Position numbers and translations under genes: made by a program. Shown here one piece after another: positions 35,701 through 47,614 of a stretch of DNA of 64,000 nucleotides (the first letter of the stretch is position 1; each line of letters opens with the position of its first letter). The notes beneath the pieces are model-generated. The model made no database searches. It was not told where the DNA came from and saw nothing but the letters and a program-made list of their open reading frames with translations. This DNA comes from Anaeramoeba flamelloides (Eukaryota; Metamonada; Anaeramoebidae), in NCBI GenBank assembly GCA_027625915.1, contig JANTQA010000023.1, forward strand, positions 10,478,001 to 10,542,000. The letters are read 5' to 3'.

Positions 35701-35953
35701 AAACTCGATTAATATATTTTTTTTGATAATTCCTAAAAACCCATTAGAATGATTTTTAAAAAAAAATATTAAGCTAAAAATTGATCAATTTTTTTTTCAG
35801 AAAATTTGATTGCTACAAATTACTTTTTTTGGTAGAACTGACTTTTTCGAGATAAAATATCTTTTCGCGAAAAAAAAATATTCACAAAATAAATGACATT
35901 TAAACAGCATGATTACATATGCGGTGTATTCTAGACATTTAAAATGGAAAAGC

Positions 35954-37901
35954 CTATTCAATTGTTTTCAAATCTTTTAAAATATGAAATATTGCAGGTC
36001 TATCTTTTGGATTTTGTCTCCAACATTGGATTATTAAATTATAAAATAAATCATTTTCATTTATTTCGGGCCTCTCGCCTCTTATCCCGACTGACATTAA
36101 AAATTGAAATTGATTAATACCTCGGAAGGGAATTTCACGTTTAGAAATTTCCCACAATATGATACCAAAGGCATAAATATCAACTTTGTTTGTATAATTT
36201 TTTTCAGCCCTTAATAATTCAGGTGCCATCCATCTAGGTGTTCCAACAATTGTATTATTTGAAAAGGTTTGTGAGGCGTCCATTGTTTTTGATAAACCAA
36301 AATCTGTAATTTTTGCATTTAAATTGTTTCCGAATTCCTTTAATAGGACATTTGGGCTTTTTAAATCACGATGTATTAGGTTTTTTGAATGGAGGTATTG
36401 AATCCCTTGAGCGGTATCTAAAGCGATTCGGATTTTTTGTTTTCTTGTTATTTTTTTTTTTGAATGCAATAATTGAAATAAATCTCCACCACCACAAAAT
36501 TCACTCACTAATAATAATTTGTTCATATTCTGGATGCACCCGCCATAGAATCGGACTATTTTGGGGTGGTGCAAGGTGCAAAGCAACTTCACTTCCCGTT
36601 CAAAATCTTGTAATTGGGATTTGGTCAGTCTTGAACTTTGCTTTAATTGCGCAATAGCTACTTGGTTTCCAAGCCACCTCCCTTCCAAAACCCTTTTAAA
36701 AGATCCACTTCCCACCTTCTTAATGAATTCAAGATCTTTTAAGGGTATGTCTTGGAATCCACTAATTGTTTTAAGTCGTTGAAAAAGGTGCTTTTTATTT
36801 TGTTTAATATTCTTTTTTTCTTCTTCTTCATCTTCATCATCATCATCTTCTTCATCATCTTCTTCATCTTCATCTTCATCTTCGTATCCATCTTTATCTT
36901 CATATTGGTCATCATTTTCTTCCTCTTCTTCTCCCTCTTCTTCCTTTTTATTTTCTCTTTCTATTTCTGTTTCTGTTTCTGACTCCAATTTTGTTTTTTT
37001 TATCATTTTGTTTGATTTTTTTTTTTGAAATAAATCTTCATTAGAAAAATTCCCAATTTGTCTTTTTATTAAATCTTCATTCATCATTGATGGCAATAAA
37101 ATTGAATTTTTTGAATTTACATAATCACTAAATAAAAGTTCTTGGCTACTGTCTAAATTATTATAATTGTTACTATTTGAGTTTGTTGTTTGAATAGATT
37201 CAGATTCTTCATCAAATTTATACGAATTATCTTTACTTAAATTTGATCCATTATCAAAATTAAAAGAATTAAAATCTCCAAACGAATCATTTTTGTTATT
37301 CGAATATCGATCATCATCATCGTCGTCATCGTCACCATCATCATCGTCACCGCCGTCAGATTCTTGCCATTGTTGTTCTTCTTCAATTTTTTTTTCTTCT
37401 TCAGAATTAATATCAGAAGAATTGTATTTAGCTTCATCATTTTCATATTCTTCTGATTCCGATTCTTCTTCTTTCTCATTTTTCTCTGAACTTAATAATT
37501 GATTATTATTCTTGAGTAAGTTATTTAATGAAGAATATGATGCACTTTTTTTCTTAGATTTTTTAGATTTCAATTTTTTACGTTTTTTGATTTTTTTTCC
37601 GCTTGTCCTATTATTAAAATTATTTTCAATTAGATAAATTTTATAAAATAAATTCAGTGGAGAGGGATATTAATTACAAAAAATGAATTTTTAATGAAAA
37701 AATTTTTTAAAAATTGATTTTAGTTTTTTTTTAAAGAATATTTTATATTTTATCTCTGAAAATTTGTGAATGTAAATATCGGAAAAATTATTTTCAAGCC
37801 CTCGGGAATAATAAAATAAAAATAAACCTTTCGTTATGATGCATTTGCTTAGGTGGCCATTTAATTCCATTATTTTTTGAAATTTCTGCAGCTGATAGAT
37901 C
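35954..37901 (-). CDS. TKL-family protein kinase with acidic N-terminal region
   Basis: Read on the minus strand. The main exon is 37607-35954; a 5' exon at 37901-37828 (GATCTATCAGC...) joins in phase across a 220-nt intron (donor GTTTAT, acceptor AATAG). An ATG lies in that exon at 37844; a further upstream exon is possible. The long N-terminal part is E/D/S/N-rich. The kinase domain (last 265 residues) has VGSGSFKRV, FEREVKLL, HRDLKSPNVLL, ITDFGLSK, TPRWMAPELL and RPAIFHILKDL, the pattern of tyrosine-kinase-like kinases. The beta-3 motif reads VAIAQLK, with alanine where the ATP-binding lysine belongs, while lysine follows GSGSF in the glycine-rich loop, as in WNK kinases. HRD and DFG are intact, so activity is plausible. 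Confidence 0.85.
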
Positions 37902-40753
37902 CTATTAGTTCAAGATAATAATTTTTATTGGTAAAAGATATTGTTATTCAGGATAAATGTATTCAAAAAGATTAATTTTTATTTTCATTTTTTTAACAAT
38001 TATAATTTTTTTTTTTTTGATTTCTTATTCATTTGTTAAGTGGGATATTTTATGTAACGTTGTGTAAAAATGGCATGACAAAAAGGGTTTTCAAAAGCAT
38101 GTATAAAACAGCCACCAAACTTAAAGAGACCAATTTTCTGATGTTTTTTAAAAACTTTTTGGTTATACTTTTTTAAAACTACTTTAATTACAATATAAAA
38201 AATCAGTTATGAGAAAAATAATTTACAAGTCCTATGGTTTATGTTCTTTGTGGATGTTCATTATTTTAATTTGGAATTTTTGTGTTCATTTCAAATACCA
38301 ACAATAGAAAGTAAAAAAGGTGGAATTAAATTAAATTTACAAAATTAAAATGTTTTGATAATTTTTTGGAAAATCCAAAAAGGGATTTTTAAGTAAATTT
38401 ATAAATTAATCTATATTTCATAAACTTCCCAACAATATGAAAGAAATTTCAGTCCTTCAATAATAAATAAAAAATAAAATAAATTTCAAAATTTCATGAA
38501 TCTTTTCTATTATTGGTTGGCATGTATATACATAATTATCATTTATGTTGAAAATTTATTCGATATGTAGATATGTATGTATATGCATTAGAAGTTTTTA
38601 AAAAAAACTCAAATTGTTTTTTTTTTTGATTGAAAATTGATCATTCTTCTCATTTAAAATAATAATTACCAAAATATATTTGAATTAAATTTCTCAAATA
38701 TGACTTAGAATCCGGGGATAATGTACTCTTTACCCAAATATTAAAATCGATTCATTATCAAAAAATTGCAATATTTAGGAGAGCCAAGTTGTTTTTTTTA
38801 AATGATTGGTAGTGAAGATCAAGTTAATAGAACCAGAAAGAAGGTAAAGATAAAAAATGTTTTCATTGATCAAGTTTACCACTCATTATTAAAATAAAAT
38901 GTTATTCACCATTTCTCATTTTATTTTTTTTTAGGCTCATATTTCGCTTTAGTACAGAGAGGGTTGCACACACCCAATGGTAAACAAAAACGTTAGTGCT
39001 CTCACTTTTCAAGAACTGTAAATGTAACCTAAAATTTCATAATCCATTTTGAGAAAAATAAAAGTCCTCTAATCAACCTGAAATACTTAAAGTATTCCAA
39101 CTTCAAGACTCATTATTTCTTCATTGTCATTTAAAAAGAACTAATCGATACCTTTTACTTCTTGAATTGTTTTATTTATTGCTAAAACAATAGCTGATTT
39201 TAGTACATTATCACCGGACTCAAATCACATTTTAAAATTTTTTTTGAAATTTATTTCGTTAATTTTCAAAAACAAGTCCCATTCCATTCACTCCTCATCA
39301 AATGATAAAACTTTTGTTTTGAAACTGATCAGCTTAAAAATTTTTTTTACGAGAAAAAAATTACACATTACAAAGTTGGTATTTTTAAAAAAAATATGTT
39401 TGAAAAACATAAAGCACTTCATTTAAAAATTGAAGGATTGCTTAATTGAATAAAATACCCAAAAGAAAAATAAAATAAAATAGTACTGACATTGTAACTT
39501 AAGACATATTATGAGTAACTAAAAGAGATAAATATCAAAAAAATATTAAAACTCCAAAAAAAAAAAAAAAAAAAGTACTTTATCATATGTTTTAATTAAA
39601 TATCAAAAAATCTTTCATTTTAAAAAAGGAACTGAAAATACAATAATAAAAGTTTTTTAACTTTTATAAAATAATATTCACTTTGGCATTTATTTAATAA
39701 TTAAGAAAATATCTATTATCATTATTAATAATTTTTGTTTTTTATAAAAATGAACTTTACATGACAGCAATTAAAAAAATAAAGATCAATATTTAATATT
39801 TACTTTTACTTCAATTTTAATATGTTGTTAAAATAAAATGATTTTTTTTTATTTTTTTCCATTTTTTCCCTGGCTGAATCTTCTTTATATTGGGAAGAAG
39901 AGTTACAAAGGAAAAAGATCAAGTGGTTACTTGCTAATACTGTGAAACTGAAACATGAAAGTATGAGTAACTTGAAAATAAAAACAAAAAAGCAAAGGCT
40001 CAAAAATGACCAAAGGTTTAAAGCAAATAAGATCAAAAAAAAAAGAAATTACAACAACTTAAACAAAGATCCCCAATTGAACATTCATGATCAATTATCA
40101 AATTATTAAACCAACCAAAAGTATCGTGACTGTGATTTTGGGAGTCCTTAATTAAAGATAGCGTTGGTTTTTTTTTTTGGATTTTTTACCAATTGCTTCT
40201 TATAAAACCCTTTTTAAATTTCTTTTTTTTCAAATTTCTTTTTCTTTTTTCCTTTTTCCTTTCCAATTTTTTTTCTTTTGCTTTTTTAAACCATAAAAAA
40301 AATTGGGTGTGTCTTTCCCTTGAACAATCGTGAAATCAATGATTTTACTCTTAAATTACCTTTGAGCAAATTTAAGTAAAAGGACATCTAGAGTGTAATT
40401 TACACTTCTTCCATCAATAAAAATTAAAAATGATTTTTTTTTTTTTTAGTAGTTAATCCTTATTCTTAAAAAAAAATAATTTCAATTCAAAATTTTTTAT
40501 TGGGTTGTCAAAAAATCAGCTTTTAGAAATAATTCCAAGTTTTTTAATCACAGGTGCTTTCATAAAAAAATTATATGCAAACACAATAAATTTCATAATA
40601 TTGTTGAATAAATATAAAGTATTTTTGAATATTTATTATTTTAAGAATGCAAAATACAATTTTTGCGCTTATTAACGCAATATAATATTTTTTTTATAAT
40701 ATATCCAAACTCAATTGGATTTACATACTATACCGTGAAACCACTTGAATATA
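37902..40753. other. Intergenic, no recognised gene
   Basis: A plus-strand ATG frame of 14 codons at 38812-38853 (MIGSEDQVNRTRKK) ends at a GTAAAG donor, but the sequence after the next acceptor stops almost at once, so it is not called. A repeat related to 31390-31760 covers about 40060-40430. Poly-A at 39557-39574. Confidence 0.45.
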
Positions 40754-40913
40754 AACTCTTTTTCAGTCAAAGGGGCCCAGTTTTATTGAAGAAATGGAAG
40801 ACATTCTATGAGTTTAATTCATTACTCTTATCAAACTAAAATTTTCAATTTTTAGATCATAATCATTTTTTCTCATTTTGTAAAATTTTGTTTTTTTTGT
40901 TTTTTGCTTTTTG

Positions 40914-40957
<44 letters not shown>

Positions 40958-41314
40958 TTAACTTTGAAAAAAAAAATGTTTGAAAAACGAAATAAACATT
41001 AAGAAAAGTTAAGCTTTGTATGTTCTTTTAAAATTCATACATTTACAAGTAAAAAATCTTATTATCAACGATTTTAATTTCCTAAAGAAATTGAGAATTT
41101 TGCACGAGACGTTCCAATGAATGGGCCCAAAAAATTTTTTAACATTTTTTTTTTTTTTGAAATTTATAGTTTGTTCAGGGTTTCTTTTATAATTATGGAC
41201 TCTTATAAGAAGTTTATTATTTCTCGTATTTCTAAACAATCTAAGTTTGGTTGATTCTTAAAAATAAAGTGACTTTTTCGTTTTTGGCTGGGCCCCTTTG
41301 AGTGAAATGGAGTT
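40754..41314 (+). mobile_element. MITE family 1 (copy a), best preserved
   Basis: 561 bp flanked by TA (40752-40753 and 41315-41316). The left end is AACTCTTTTTCAGTCAAAGG followed by GGCCCAG; the right end, reversed, is AACTCCATTTCACTCAAAGG followed by GGCCCAG. The inverted repeats match at 24 of 27 positions. It contains a long T-run of about 35 bases. No transposase. Confidence 0.8.
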
Positions 41315-41842
41315 TAGTATCCAATTTTTGTATAAGAGTGGATATTTCATAATTTACCTTTCTCAAGACTTCTTCGAATTTTTTAACTTTTTAATAGTAA
41401 ATAATAAATTTAATTACTAATATAAAGAATTTTTTGTCTTGTCTCTTTTGAAAAAAATGTTTTTAAAATTGTTAAGAAAGAATATAAAATAATATCATTA
41501 GTATACATACATTTAAAAATTTCACGTTTATTCCCAAACTATTTGATTATAATTATTTTAACCTTTGATAATTATTCAAAATATAAGTTTAACATTTGTG
41601 TTTATTTGTATACTTATAAAAGTTGGTATTATCTTTTTAAAAATAGATTAATTAACCAATTTTGATAATCAAGAGATTAATTGTTACCAAATAAAGGTAG
41701 TTCTATTAAAAGTAAGAATATTGGCATATACCAAAATATCATTTTTTTGAAATCTAATTTTAATTATTTTCAGGATTTTTAGAACGAAATATAATCTTGT
41801 GAAATCTAAAATATTCTAACATAAAAAAAAAGTATCAATTTA

Positions 41843-42375
41843 TCTCAACCATTTTCTAGTCAAAGAGGACTCAGTTGTATGAGCAAATTACATGTGTTCA
41901 AAGGGTTTGAATGGGTATTAGAAGAAAAAATTTATTTTGGAAATTTAAATAATTTTTTCACATTTTTTATCATTTTACCTTTATTTTTAATCGATTTTTA
42001 TTGAAACACCTAATTCTTTTGCAAATTTTTTTTTTATTTCAAGATCTCAAGTCACTTGGTAAAAATGTATTATTCTATTGTTACTAAAAAAGTGAAAATG
42101 ATTGTAGAGAAATCATATTGATTTCTATTGGGATTTTATTTGGATCATTAAAGATCAAAATGAACAATGTTGTTTTTCTCAATATGTCCCCAAGTATTTT
42201 ATTTTTTCAATTTTTAAGAAAATCTATTAATTTTTTAGTTTTACTTGATACGGATATCAACTATCCTTTGATGTGTATTATTCTACTTATTTTTTATTTG
42301 TTCTTGAAAAGTCTATTATAAAAAACAATTGATATTTGAAAAAAAATGTTGTACCCCTTTGACTGAAACAAAGTT
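41843..42375 (+). mobile_element. MITE family 2 (copy a)
   Basis: The right end CCCTTTGACTGAAACAAAGTT then TA is close to the family 1 terminus; the left end TTTTCTAGTCAAAGAGGACT is worn. The interior matches 22123-22814 and, inverted, 59455-59597. Families 1 and 2 thus share ends but not interiors. Confidence 0.65.
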
Positions 42376-43217
42376 TATTTCTAATAATTGAACAAATATA
42401 TTTCTTTTCAATCAATATGGTATTTTAAAAAAAAATGTTTCTAACACCATCTAGCTTACTCTAACATTAGTTTTTTTTTTTCATTTTTATTTTCTTGTTG
42501 AACGTGTTGGACAATGTCAGAATTTGAAAATTTAAAAATTGATAGTATTTTGATAAAAATTTAACAACCAAAAACACAAAAACATTAAAGATCCTTCCTT
42601 TAAATTTTATTTTTTATAAAGTAAATTGGTTTGAGTTTTTTGAATAAACGAAAAAAACAATTAAACGATTTGCTATTTTTATTTCCTTTTTGAAAAAGAC
42701 ATTTTTGTGATTACTTTTTTTAAAACTCAAAAATTAATTTTTAAACCCATTTGATGAACATGACTGGGTTTGGAATTAAAATTTATGTAAATAAAAAAGA
42801 TTGGATTTTAGGATTTTCTGAAAAGGTGGTGAAGCTAATGAATGAATTGAAAAATAATTTGATTCCTATAAATAACCATCAAAAAATGAAATTCCTTTAC
42901 TCTCCTTTATTTTAATTTCTAACCACAAACTAACAATTCATTAAGGTTCTTCTTTTGATCAGACAAAAATCCAAACAAATTAACTATACACTTTTATTGT
43001 GAAAAAGTATTTTAATTAATTTGTAGGAAAGTTAGAAAATTTTAGACAGTATTTTACTGAAAATTACGTTTTTGGAAGAATTTTTAAATATTGTTTTTGG
43101 TTGTATTATGATATTTATTTTTAATTATGTTAGAATTAGTTAGATTGTTGAATTATTTGTTAGAATTTGACAGGTTTTTTTCATGTTAGAAATAGTTAGG
43201 GAATTAATTCCCAACTA

Positions 43218-43757
43218 AGCTCCAATTCAATTTTTTTAAGACACCAAAATTCATTTTATGAAAAAAAAATATTATTAAATCAATTCCTGAAGAAATACCA
43301 AATTCGGACGATTCACTAATTGAGATGTTAAAAATTATTTATAAATGGCAATAATCACAAAATAAAAAAATAAATAATTATCAATACTAATAATTTATCG
43401 GTGTGTTAAAAATTTTGGGGTTAGAGCAAAAGAAAAAAATGTGTTGATAGATTTGTTTTAAATTTTATTAAGAATAATTGATCGATCAAAATATTAGACA
43501 ACATTAACTAATTGTATTTGAGTTCTTCGATTATAAAAGAAACCAACTTTAACCTTTCATCAATCATTATAAAAAATTTTTTTTGATCAATGTGAACTAT
43601 TATATAATTGGAAAAAGAAATGAAAGCCTAAAATAAAAAACAAAAAAATGATAAAAATATTTTGATTAAATCAGATTTATTTCCAAATTTAAATGAAATT
43701 GTATTATTGTGATTATTTAAACTGTTTTAACTGTGCGGAAAATTTTGAATTTTAGTT
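43218..43757 (+). mobile_element. MITE, AAACTCC family (tandem copy 1)
   Basis: 540 bp with left end AGCTCCAATTCAATTTTTTT and right end AAAATTTTGAATTTTAGTTTA. The internal GTGTGTTAAAAATTTTGGGG repeats the terminal motif. It is followed after only 48 bp by a second copy in the same orientation. Confidence 0.65.
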
Positions 43758-43805
43758 TATTTTCAAATTTCAAGAAATTTTCAATTGTTATTATTCTTAT
43801 ATCTA

Positions 43806-44344
43806 AACCCCAATTCAAAATTTTTAACAAACAAAAATTCAATTTTTGAAAAAAAAATCTTATTTAACTAATTCTCGAAGAAATATCAAATTAAAACCAT
43901 TCACTATTTGGAATGTTAACAATTGTTTATAAATTACATTGATCAAAAAATAAAAAATAAATAACTCTCAATACTAATGAATTATTTGTGTGATGAAAAT
44001 TTTGGAGAGAGCAAAACAAAAAAATATGCATTTGGTAAATTTGTTTATATTTTATTAGAATATTTGATGGATCAAATGTTAAGATACCATCAACTACTTT
44101 TATTTGAGTTCTTCTATTTTGAACAACTCAATTATAATATTATATCAATCTTTCAAAAAAATATTTGGATCGAACGAAAAAAGTTATGCAATTCAAAAAA
44201 TGAAATGAAAACAAAAACTAAAAAGATGATAAAATGATTTTCATAATTTTTCAAAAATCAAAATTATTTCCAATTTGAATGAAATTATATTGTTATGATT
44301 GTTTAAAACCATTTTAACTGTGTGGAAAATTTTGAATTTTTGTT
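43806..44344 (+). mobile_element. MITE, AAACTCC family (tandem copy 2)
   Basis: 539 bp; left end AACCCCAATTCAAAATTTTT then AACA, right end TGGAAAATTTTGAATTTTTG then TTTA. Same orientation as the previous copy. An 86-codon open frame inside (43977-44237) is a by-product of the repeat and is not counted as a gene. Confidence 0.65.
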
Positions 44345-44973
44345 TATTTTGGACATCTTATGAGACAAAACTCTATTAAATTTTTTTACTAAATTTAATA
44401 GAGATTGAGAAATTTTTTTGCCAATTACTTAGATTTGAAAGACCTTGTTTATTTTCATATTAAACTTATTTCTTGATAAGGAATCCTTATTAAGAAATTG
44501 GTAAAAAAAAAATAAGAGAGACTAGTCCCTTAAAGATTTCGAATTTGGATTTATTAAAAAATGTGAAAAATAAGTGATTTGATTTCGAAAAATAAAAAAT
44601 ATTTTCAAAGTAGTGTATTATTAACCAATACCCCCATTTAACTAAATTCTGTTATTTAATAACTAAAGTGTCTTTAAAAAAGCCTGGAAAAAAAAAAAAT
44701 TTACAATGTAGGAATTATTTTGTTTCTATTAAAGTTTGTTAATTGTATGTAAGTTCTTTTTGAAAAGTTTTTTGTGTGCCTTTTTTTGAATGACTTTTAT
44801 TTGTAAAAAAATTTTTAAATTTTACTTTTTGCTTTTTTTTAATCAATAAGATTATTTACGATGTACTGTTAATTTAATGATTATTTTTTTTTCTTTTTTT
44901 ATGATTCTTTTTGGTTATAATTTATATTTTTTATAAATTTAAACAATATCACTCTCTTATAATGAACGAATAA

Positions 44974-46203
44974 TTATATAGATTTACGAATGGATATGTT
45001 TTCATATATACAAATAAAAATTGGAAAACATACATGATTATTTTTGATATCTGAAACTGCATTAAAATTCCAAAATAAGGAAAGTGCATCTTTAGTGTCT
45101 GAATCTATATCGTTTAATAGAATGTGCAAGGGTGTGTTTCCTTCAAAATTTTGGGCATTAATATTTGCACCAGATTCTAAAAGTGTTCTCATTGAAGAAA
45201 CTTTCCAGGGCATTTTACATAAATAGTGTAATGGTGTTTTCTTTAAATGACATCTCTGGTTTACATTCACACCATGTCTAATTAGCCAATTGATTAGTTT
45301 TGGTTGTATTTTCGGGCCGCTGCACACAAAGTGTAAAGCTCCTTTACCAGTCACCTTTTCGGTTATGTTGACGTTTTTGGATCGAAATTTTTGTTTTATT
45401 TGTCGCAAGTTTCCAGATCTTAAGACTTGAATTGCCTTTGAATCAAAATAACTTTTCTTGTCTTCATTGTTTTGGGTTGTGTATTCTTGGGTCTCTTTTT
45501 TTTTTGGTGATTTATTCTTTTGAAAAGTTGTTGAAATCTTTTTTTTTTTATTAGCAGTGATTTGCCTCACTGAAGATCCTCTTTGGTTTTTAGAAGGCAA
45601 ATTTTCTTTTTTATGGACTTGTGGATCTTTGTTATTTTTCAAAATTCCATTACTTCTTTTTTTTTTTGGATTTTTGGGAGACGATCTGTTCCTGGTTTTG
45701 AAATGTGATTTATTGCGGCTTTGATAATGACCTTGTTTGTTCTGATTTTTTTGGTTTTTGTTTTGTTTCAGAGAGTTGTGTCTACTCCCTTTTGTTAAAT
45801 GGATTGAATGTAACGAGGTGGTTACATTTTTTGTTTTTTTGTTGTTTGGGGATGGATAAGTTTTAATTGAATCTTTTTTTGGACTTTTTATTTTCAAATT
45901 GTTTTTCTTTGTTGGGACATACGATTGTGATATTTTACGATACCCTTTTTGACTTCTTTTATTCCGTTGACTCTTTTTTCCTATAGTTTTTTCTCTTTCT
46001 CTTTCTCTTTCTCTTTCTCTTTTTTTTTCTATTTCTTTTTTTTTGTTACTCTTTTTCTTTTTGTTTGTTTTTTTTTTGTTATCCTCCTTTGAATTTATTT
46101 TGCTACTGTTTTTATTATTTTTGGTTTTCGTTTTTGTGTTTGTTTTTCTGTTTGTTTTATATCTTCTTCTTGTTTTACTTGGGAACGTGTAATTGTCTGA
46201 CAT
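44974..46203 (-). CDS. Lysine-rich protein with C-terminal ankyrin repeats (probably continues past a splice site)
   Basis: Minus-strand frame of 409 aa from an ATG at 46203. Residues 1-255 are K/N/T/R-rich low complexity (including repeated RE pairs from a CTTTCT microsatellite) and are likely disordered and nucleic-acid- or membrane-binding. Residues about 265-390 hold three to four ankyrin repeats: GKGALHFVCSG, WLIRHGVNVNQRC, KTPLHYLCKM, LLESGANINAQNFEGNTPLH. At 45033 the minus strand has a consensus donor GTATGT right after ...VSDIKNNH, exactly where an ankyrin repeat would go on with GNTPLH-like sequence. The 19 residues beyond it (CFPIFICIYENISIRKSI) look unlike an ankyrin end. I did not find the next exon. 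Confidence 0.7.
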   Translation of the reverse strand: MSDNYTFPSKTRRRYKTNRKTNTKTKTKNNKNSSKINSKEDNKKKTNKKKKSNKKKEIEKKREREREREREKTIGKKSQRNKRSQKGYRKISQSYVPTKKNNLKIKSPKKDSIKTYPSPNNKKTKNVTTSLHSIHLTKGSRHNSLKQNKNQKNQNKQGHYQSRNKSHFKTRNRSSPKNPKKKRSNGILKNNKDPQVHKKENLPSKNQRGSSVRQITANKKKKISTTFQKNKSPKKKETQEYTTQNNEDKKSYFDSKAIQVLRSGNLRQIKQKFRSKNVNITEKVTGKGALHFVCSGPKIQPKLINWLIRHGVNVNQRCHLKKTPLHYLCKMPWKVSSMRTLLESGANINAQNFEGNTPLHILLNDIDSDTKDALSLFWNFNAVSDIKNNHVCFPIFICIYENISIRKSI

Positions 46204-47614
46204 TTTTGGTTCAATTAAAAATAAAAAATGATTGAATTGACCTCGATTAAAAATTTGCCTTTTATTTTTCCTTTATTTGGAATTAATTTGGTATTATTTA
46301 TAAAGAAAAGAATGGTTATGTGAGTTTCTTCTATTTAAAGTTCTGATCATTAAAGTATGGAAAGTTTTTTTTTAAACCTCAAAATGTTCTTCTGCAATTT
46401 TCAATTTTTAGTATTTCTTCATGAGGTAATATATCCTCTTATCTTGGAACTATTCTAAAACTAAAGCAATATTTAAAGAGGTGTGTTGTTATAGTTGTTG
46501 TTGGGTATGAGTTTTGGAGATCATTTGTATTGTCTCTCTTTGAAAATTTCGTTTCTTTTGATGTTTTTATTTGTCAAAAATTACTTTGATTTTTAAAATG
46601 TTTTTAATTTGACAAATAAATTTAAAAATTGAATTTTAGTCATATAAAATACTCAAAATGAATTCTACCTTGATGAAATTGAATTAGTATATTAAAAAGA
46701 ATTATTTCAGATCTCTAATAATACTTATTATTCAATATTTTTTTAGATTGTAGTATGGGATTATTATTACAATAAAACCCCTTTATTTAATATTTTGAAG
46801 AGCTGATAGATCTTGCATTTTTCTTCTTATAATTCGAGTAGTATTTGGAATAAAAAAATCAATTATAGAATTATATCAAAATTGGTTCATTATTAAAGAA
46901 TTGACAAAAAAAATCGAGGTCGATTCTTTAGTAATTATATTCTTGTATTTTACTTCAGAGATTTTCCTCAAATTCAAATACATTTTACAAAACTTAAATC
47001 ATTACTAACCCTATTTTTATAAAAAAAAAAAAACTACAAACCTATAACTTAATAGTACTATTCATTCTCATAATTGTCAAATCGATATTATTAGATAATG
47101 GTTATAAAATAGAAAATTTTTCAAATATTTTTTTCTTGTCTTTCACTGATCAATAAAGATTCCTAAAATCTGGAATTGAAATGTTTTAAACTGAATTAAT
47201 TTCTCTTACTAAATTCATAGATTCAAATTCACATAAATATAAAAACAAGAGAAACAAAAAAAAAGAAAAAACACACTTTTACTAAAGTTTATAATTTCAA
47301 TTCAAATTTCAAGAAAAATGAATACATTTAAATTGTGGATCATTGTGTTTTGTAGAATATATTTCAATTATAATAATCTAACTATCGTATCTAACTATGT
47401 TTTAAAATAAAGAAAAAATTAAGTCGTAAAATATTTGTATATGAGAAATTTATATACTATTTTACAACTCAAATCGAGACATTTTTTTTTCATTTTATAA
47501 TTTTTTTCTTAGATGGTTATTGATAAAATATATTATTAGATTTTTTGATGATAATTCACAATAGAATTTTTTTCTCTTAAAGTTTTCAATAATTAACAAT
47601 AAAATGTTTTGAAA
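46204..47614. other. Intergenic, no recognised gene
   Basis: A/T-rich spacer upstream of the ankyrin gene. No splice-linked coding segment, repeat pair or RNA gene was identified. Confidence 0.5.

Noticed and set aside
36313-36982. Plus-strand ORFs opposite the kinase exon
   Set aside because: Shadows of the minus-strand kinase codons and its acidic low-complexity region.
38812-38990. ATG exon-like segment MIGSEDQVNRTRKK followed by a donor and a T-rich acceptor
   Set aside because: The spliced frame stops within a few codons after the acceptor in the expected phase.
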